From contig JACUUS010000031.1 in assembly GCA_014859215.1 (NCBI GenBank), forward strand, positions 1 to 16,679: a stretch of 16,679 nucleotides of DNA. The letters run 5' to 3'. A program made the translations under genes and the position numbers. The notes under the pieces are model-generated. The model was given only the letters and a program-made list of their open reading frames with translations. It was not told where the DNA came from and ran no database searches. Shown here in pieces: positions 13,779 through 16,679 of this stretch; the first letter of the stretch is position 1; the number at the start of each line of letters is the position of its first letter. The DNA comes from Dehalococcoidia bacterium (GTDB taxonomy: Bacteria; Chloroflexota; Dehalococcoidia; SZUA-161).

Positions 13779-14411
13779 TCATCCGCCGGGAGGCATTCTG
13801 ATTTCCTGTTCCTCGGGCGGAACAACGAGGTCGCCCATGACCCACTCGTCACCCAGCTCAGCCCGCCACTGGAGCATTTCCCGCCGAAACGTGTCGTAGT
13901 CTTTCTGTATGATATCGTACGCCCTGAGATTCTCCAGGGCGACGGCGCCCAGGTTGGCGATTGTCTCCACGAAGTGTATGTCGTCCTCAGTGAAACGGTA
14001 CGGTTCCGCGGTGTAAACCCTCATTACCCCTATGATTTCCCCTCTGAGCCTCACGGGAACCGACAAAATGGACGCAATCCCTTCCTGTTTAGCCTGCTCT
14101 CGGTACAGGACGCGTTCATCCGTGCTTGCTTCCAGGATGGCCACCGGCTTCCCCTCCAGTACCTCCGAGATCACCTTTCCGACCCGTACCGGCCCTTTCC
14201 GCAGGTACCAGCTACTCAGTCCATAGGCGGCCGTATGCAGCAATGCCTCCCTGTCCGGTGTGAGGAGCATCAGGGAGCAGGCTTTGTGTCCTGTGGTCTT
14301 CGCCACGTATTCAACAATGGCCCTGAGCAAGGCCCTGGGATCGCGCTGCGAGTTTAGAATCGCTGCGACTTCGTACAGGCTCTGGTAATAGTCTCTCTCC
14401 ATTTTTTTCAT
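13779..14411 (-). CDS. Stand-alone GAF-domain protein
   Basis: 210 residues from the ATG at 14411, with AGGAGG 6 bases upstream; a GTG at 14435 has its AAGGA directly touching it and is less likely. A short helix (1-20) leads into one GAF domain (about 14-155): VYTAEPYRFTEDDIHFVETIANLGAVALENL is the typical final strand and helix, after ILSVPVRLRGEIIGVMRV. The last 45 residues (DYDTFRREMLQW..., then a Pro/Glu tail) hold no output domain: no kinase, GGDEF or DNA-binding part. GAF domains bind small ligands such as cyclic nucleotides, haem or tetrapyrrole; the ligand is unknown. It may act through a partner protein. Confidence 0.88.
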   Translation of the reverse strand: MKKMERDYYQSLYEVAAILNSQRDPRALLRAIVEYVAKTTGHKACSLMLLTPDREALLHTAAYGLSSWYLRKGPVRVGKVISEVLEGKPVAILEASTDERVLYREQAKQEGIASILSVPVRLRGEIIGVMRVYTAEPYRFTEDDIHFVETIANLGAVALENLRAYDIIQKDYDTFRREMLQWRAELGDEWVMGDLVVPPEEQEIRMPPGG

Positions 14412-14628
14412 GTCACGCCTCCTGTAGTTATTCACTCCTTCGCAACAGGCACTTATTCAACAGCAACTCGACGACTGCCCGGCTGCCGGAGTCTTGAGGG
14501 CTCAACCAGATGATCTAATCACCTGTCTGCAAGAGGTCGGTCAACCAGCCTGCGATCATCTGCGGGCCTTGCTTGCCGTACTGTTAAGGCCGATGTCCCT
14601 TCAACTATTCTCACCCGCTTCTGCAACT

Positions 14629-14659
14629 AATATACATTGCAGCTCCCGACGGAAGTCAA
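14629..14659 (-). promoter_or_regulatory. Candidate promoter of the GAF gene, inside a palindrome
   Basis: Minus strand: -35 TTGACT (14654-14659), 19-base spacer, -10 TATATT (14629-14634). The -10 lies inside the inverted repeat CTGCAA-n10-TTGCAG (14621-14642), a possible operator. The 363-base gap 14412-14774 holds this and no gene I can support. The leader would be about 210 bases. Confidence 0.3.
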
Positions 14660-14774
14660 ACGTTTTCCAGTGTACCCGGTAGATTGATGGTTCAGTTGGT
14701 GGCCCTTCGTGAACGAGAATTACCACCCTGACGCTACTTTTCTCAACTCGGCTAACGTCTTCTCGGTAATGCGC

Positions 14775-15665
14775 TTAGAGGACTGCTAACTGTCTCAGGA
14801 TTGAAAGCGCATAGTAGGTATACTCCAGAGTGGCGATACCCATAATTGTCGCCCGGGAAAAGCCGCCGTTCGACCTCTGACACATCATGACAAACCTCGC
14901 GACCTTATCCGGCACGTTCGTTTTTTCACCGAGGTTGGCCAGGCCCAGGACCAGCCAGTACAGGTCTTCAATGAACTGGACCTGCCAGTTTTCCTCTCTT
15001 TTCCGGAGGTAACCCCTGGCAGTAGTGAGCTTCCCCGTGTCCTCTCCAAGCAGCTTGTGAATCTCCGTGGCGCAGAAAGTCGATGCCAGAGTTGAATACC
15101 CTCTTGCTCCATAACCCCCGTCAGGCCTCAGGAAACTCGAAGTGAAGCGCGCCACCCTCTCCGTGTCGAAGTCAGCCCCGACAATTTGGAGAGCTCTGAT
15201 CGCTCGGCAGGTGTCCTGCAATTCTGAAGGAACCTCCAGGTCGATGTCTCGATAAGCACCGAAGCCTCCGGCCTCATTCTGGAGAGACATTATTCGCGGC
15301 CGGGCATAGTCCCTGAACTCATCGGTCATCCGGCCGAGCTCATTCAGGACCTCCGCAGCCAGAAAGATACCGGTTATTCCGCCAAGTCTGTCTTCCTTAA
15401 CGCCGTTGAGAAAGAAGTCAGCTGTGGTCTCGGGGCGGCCAGGCTTCGCTCCCAGAATGGAGAGGCTCTTCACGGCGAAGCAGGTGTCCAGGCCGCTGGA
15501 TGGTGGAACACGGGCGAAGAAATAGCCGCCGTCCTCGAGATGGCGGCTCTCGATATAGCGAGCCACTTCCTGACGGAAGCGCGGACCCAGCCTGAAGGAG
15601 GGCTTGTATCCGCCCCGCAAATCCGGATACAAAGGGGAACCGTCCATAAGCTCACCACCAGGCAT
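14775..15665 (-). CDS. Prenyltransferase / squalene-cyclase-repeat (alpha6-alpha6 toroid) protein
   Basis: 296 residues from the ATG at 15665; GGTGGAGG lies 8 bases upstream, whereas the ATG at 15686 has no such site. It carries about five repeats of roughly 45 residues, each with a GG[YF] turn followed by a helix: DGGYFFARVPPSSGLDTCFAV (45-65), GGFGAYRDIDLEVPSELQDTC (133-153), DGGYGARGYSTLASTFC, NWQVQFIEDLYW and NGGFSRATIM. This is the repeat of protein prenyltransferase beta subunits and squalene/terpene cyclases. A D-x-C pair like the zinc ligands of farnesyltransferase beta occurs twice (Asp60/Cys62, Asp151/Cys153), but the usual His ligand is replaced: YTYYALSIL has Tyr where the family has His. 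No cyclase DxDD or QW motif stands out. The function is unknown; zinc-dependent prenyl transfer looks unlikely without the His. Confidence 0.82.
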   Translation of the reverse strand: MPGGELMDGSPLYPDLRGGYKPSFRLGPRFRQEVARYIESRHLEDGGYFFARVPPSSGLDTCFAVKSLSILGAKPGRPETTADFFLNGVKEDRLGGITGIFLAAEVLNELGRMTDEFRDYARPRIMSLQNEAGGFGAYRDIDLEVPSELQDTCRAIRALQIVGADFDTERVARFTSSFLRPDGGYGARGYSTLASTFCATEIHKLLGEDTGKLTTARGYLRKREENWQVQFIEDLYWLVLGLANLGEKTNVPDKVARFVMMCQRSNGGFSRATIMGIATLEYTYYALSILRQLAVL

Positions 15666-15672
15666 TGAAAAA

Positions 15673-15699
15673 GCCTCCACCAGCATCGCTAGTAGAGGC
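15673..15699 (-). terminator. Hairpin plus T-tract: intrinsic terminator or attenuator before the toroid gene
   Basis: The minus-strand transcript folds GCCUCUACUAGC-GAU-GCUGGUGGAGGC: all 12 positions pair, two as G-U, with a 3-base loop, and CUUUUUC follows. This is the form of a Rho-independent terminator. The 3' arm also contains the GGUGGAGG ribosome binding site of the toroid gene (ATG at 15665). It therefore either ends the transcript of an upstream small gene or acts as an attenuator and ribosome-site mask for the toroid gene. Confidence 0.6.
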
Positions 15700-15701
15700 T
15701 A

Positions 15702-15914
15702 TCATCCCTTGCGGGCGGTTCGGGCCAATCCCCGGGCGAGCTTCATCGCCTGCGCCAATCTTATCACAAGCAGCCCATCATTTACAGACCATACACTGAT
15801 GCCCGAGCCCCGGCTGTTCAACCGGTATTCCCGCCTTCTCCAGTTCCAGATGAAACGATGCGTCGATTGCAGGCGCGAAAGCGGCAATCCGGACCGACCG
15901 GCCGCCGTAGACAT
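15702..15914 (-). CDS. Possible small basic protein, no family recognised
   Basis: 70 residues from the ATG at 15914 (83 from an ATG at 15953), stopping 2 bases before the hairpin terminator. The sequence is Arg-rich (HRFIWNWRRREYRL) with a probable C-terminal helix (LLVIRLAQAMKLARGLARTARK). Third codon positions are roughly 70 percent G or C by hand count, in keeping with coding sequence here. There is no good ribosome binding site. The terminator placed right after the stop is the best argument for it; otherwise it could be chance. Confidence 0.35.
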   Translation of the reverse strand: MSTAAGRSGLPLSRLQSTHRFIWNWRRREYRLNSRGSGISVWSVNDGLLVIRLAQAMKLARGLARTARKG

Positions 15915-16011
15915 CCAACCAGACTGACGTGATATGATAATTCTCAACAGCATGGATGCTTCCGTAACAAGCGGCCCGACTCTAAGCCCAGTGAGAGGGG
16001 GTACACTGAAT

Positions 16012-16500
16012 ATGAAGATAACTGTGATTTATGACTCGCTTCATGGCAACACGGAGAAAATAGCCGTGGCGATTGTCGGCGCGCTGGGGCTGCCGGACGA
16101 TGTTCGCGCGCTTCGCGCCGGCGACGCAGGTGCGAAAGACCTGCAGGAGGCGGACCTGGCTGTCGTGGGATCTCCCACGCATGGTTTCAGGGCCACAGAA
16201 GCTGTACAGGCCCTCATCAGGAGCATTCCCGGAAACGGGCTCGAGGGCGTCAGGGTGGCGGCTTTCGACACCAGGATACCGGAAAAAGAGGTTGGAAGGG
16301 GGCTCCGCGTACTCATGAAAGTGGGCGGCTACGCAGCCGGGCGCATCGCCGACGCGCTGGAGAAGAAGGGCGGCATCCCGGCAGTACCCGCGGAGGGCTT
16401 TCTGGTATCGGGACGGGAAGGCCCGCTGGTAGAGGGGGAACTCGAAAGGGCCGCCGGCTGGGTAAAGAGCATTCTTGAAGCCTTTAGCGCAGGACGCTGA
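16012..16500 (+). CDS. Flavodoxin-family protein
   Basis: 162 residues from the ATG at 16012, which begins the expected first strand MKITVIYDSLHGNTEKIA. The phosphate-binding loop DSLHGNTEKIA binds FMN. VVGSPTHGFRAT (about 51-62) is the second FMN loop, and AAFDTRIPEK comes later. Upstream in-frame ATGs (15934, 15952) would add a 20-26-residue leader unlike the family; GAGAGGGGG lies upstream of 16012, somewhat distant. It carries electrons or acts in a redox pathway; the partner is not identifiable here. It is divergent from the toroid gene, with a TATGAT -10-like box at 15933-15938 but no clear -35. Confidence 0.9.
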   Translation: MKITVIYDSLHGNTEKIAVAIVGALGLPDDVRALRAGDAGAKDLQEADLAVVGSPTHGFRATEAVQALIRSIPGNGLEGVRVAAFDTRIPEKEVGRGLRVLMKVGGYAAGRIADALEKKGGIPAVPAEGFLVSGREGPLVEGELERAAGWVKSILEAFSAGR

Positions 16501-16679
16501 ATCCAGCCGCCGGCCTGAATCTCACCCATGTCCCCGGTTTAGTCTGTTACCGGTGTGCCCGGATTACCCTGGACCACCGCGGCGGTAGGGGGACCAAGGG
16601 TGAGGGTCCTAAGGGAATATGTCTTTGCGAGCCCCTCCAAGTAGAGTGACCTCCTACTCTATGACACAAATGAACCGGG
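16501..16679. other. Unannotated right edge, with short repeats
   Basis: The last 179 bases show no gene. CCGG-led segments recur at 16510, 16534, 16550 and 16559. A 6-bp inverted repeat TAGAGT-n8-ACTCTA lies at 16642-16661. Such spaced CCGG modules can occur at ends of IS21-type elements, but no transposase is visible. An ATG at 16661 starts an open frame (MTQMNR) that runs out of the window, too short to judge. Confidence 0.2.

Noticed and set aside
16661..16679. ATG at the right edge beginning MTQMNR
   Set aside because: Only six codons are visible and there is no ribosome site, so it cannot be judged.
1..16679. tRNA, rRNA, CRISPR arrays, riboswitches, complete insertion sequences
   Set aside because: I looked for conserved arms, regular repeats and transposase motifs on both strands and found none.

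Overview
The window is a chromosomal stretch of moderately GC-rich bacterial DNA. It carries about 18 convincing genes, most with clear ribosome binding sites and several GTG or TTG starts. It holds no rRNA, tRNA, CRISPR array or intact transposase. Gene content (an arginine acetyl-cycle cluster, a DUF2769 cysteine-rich protein, several thioesterase-like hotdog proteins, a squalene-cyclase/prenyltransferase-like toroid, an LppX-like lipoprotein and probable leaderless transcripts) suggests an uncultured, probably anaerobic bacterium. Chloroflexota or a deep Actinomycetota lineage are my best guesses, but the window has no marker that decides it.

Left part (1-7606, all minus strand, so transcription runs right to left). 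First comes a small block of DUF2769 protein, FAD/NAD(P)-binding reductase and metallo-beta-lactamase-fold hydrolase. A GT4 glycosyltransferase follows with its own promoter. Next is a ParA-type ATPase with an overlapping ribbon-helix-helix partner, headed by a strong promoter that overlaps palindromes and short repeats. The arginine genes argJ, argB and argD (cut by the window edge) come last. argC is not present here. ArgB is unusual: about 125 residues with two membrane helices precede the kinase domain. argJ looks leaderless.

Middle part (7781-13671). A two-gene plus-strand unit encodes a zinc-ribbon protein and a hotdog thioesterase-like protein. A minus-strand lipoprotein follows. A plus-strand run then encodes a VOC metalloenzyme, a transglutaminase-like protease-fold protein, a double-hotdog protein, and an ABC-2 exporter made of an ATPase and a permease. 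Close spacing suggests the last four are one transcription unit, perhaps modifying and exporting an acyl-containing or lipid-like compound; this is inference.

Right part (13779-16679). A stand-alone GAF-domain protein and a prenyltransferase/squalene-cyclase-repeat protein lie on the minus strand. A flavodoxin lies on the plus strand. The leader of the toroid gene contains a 12-bp hairpin followed by a T-tract. It looks like a terminator or attenuator and also traps the ribosome binding site of that gene. The last 180 bases show no gene.
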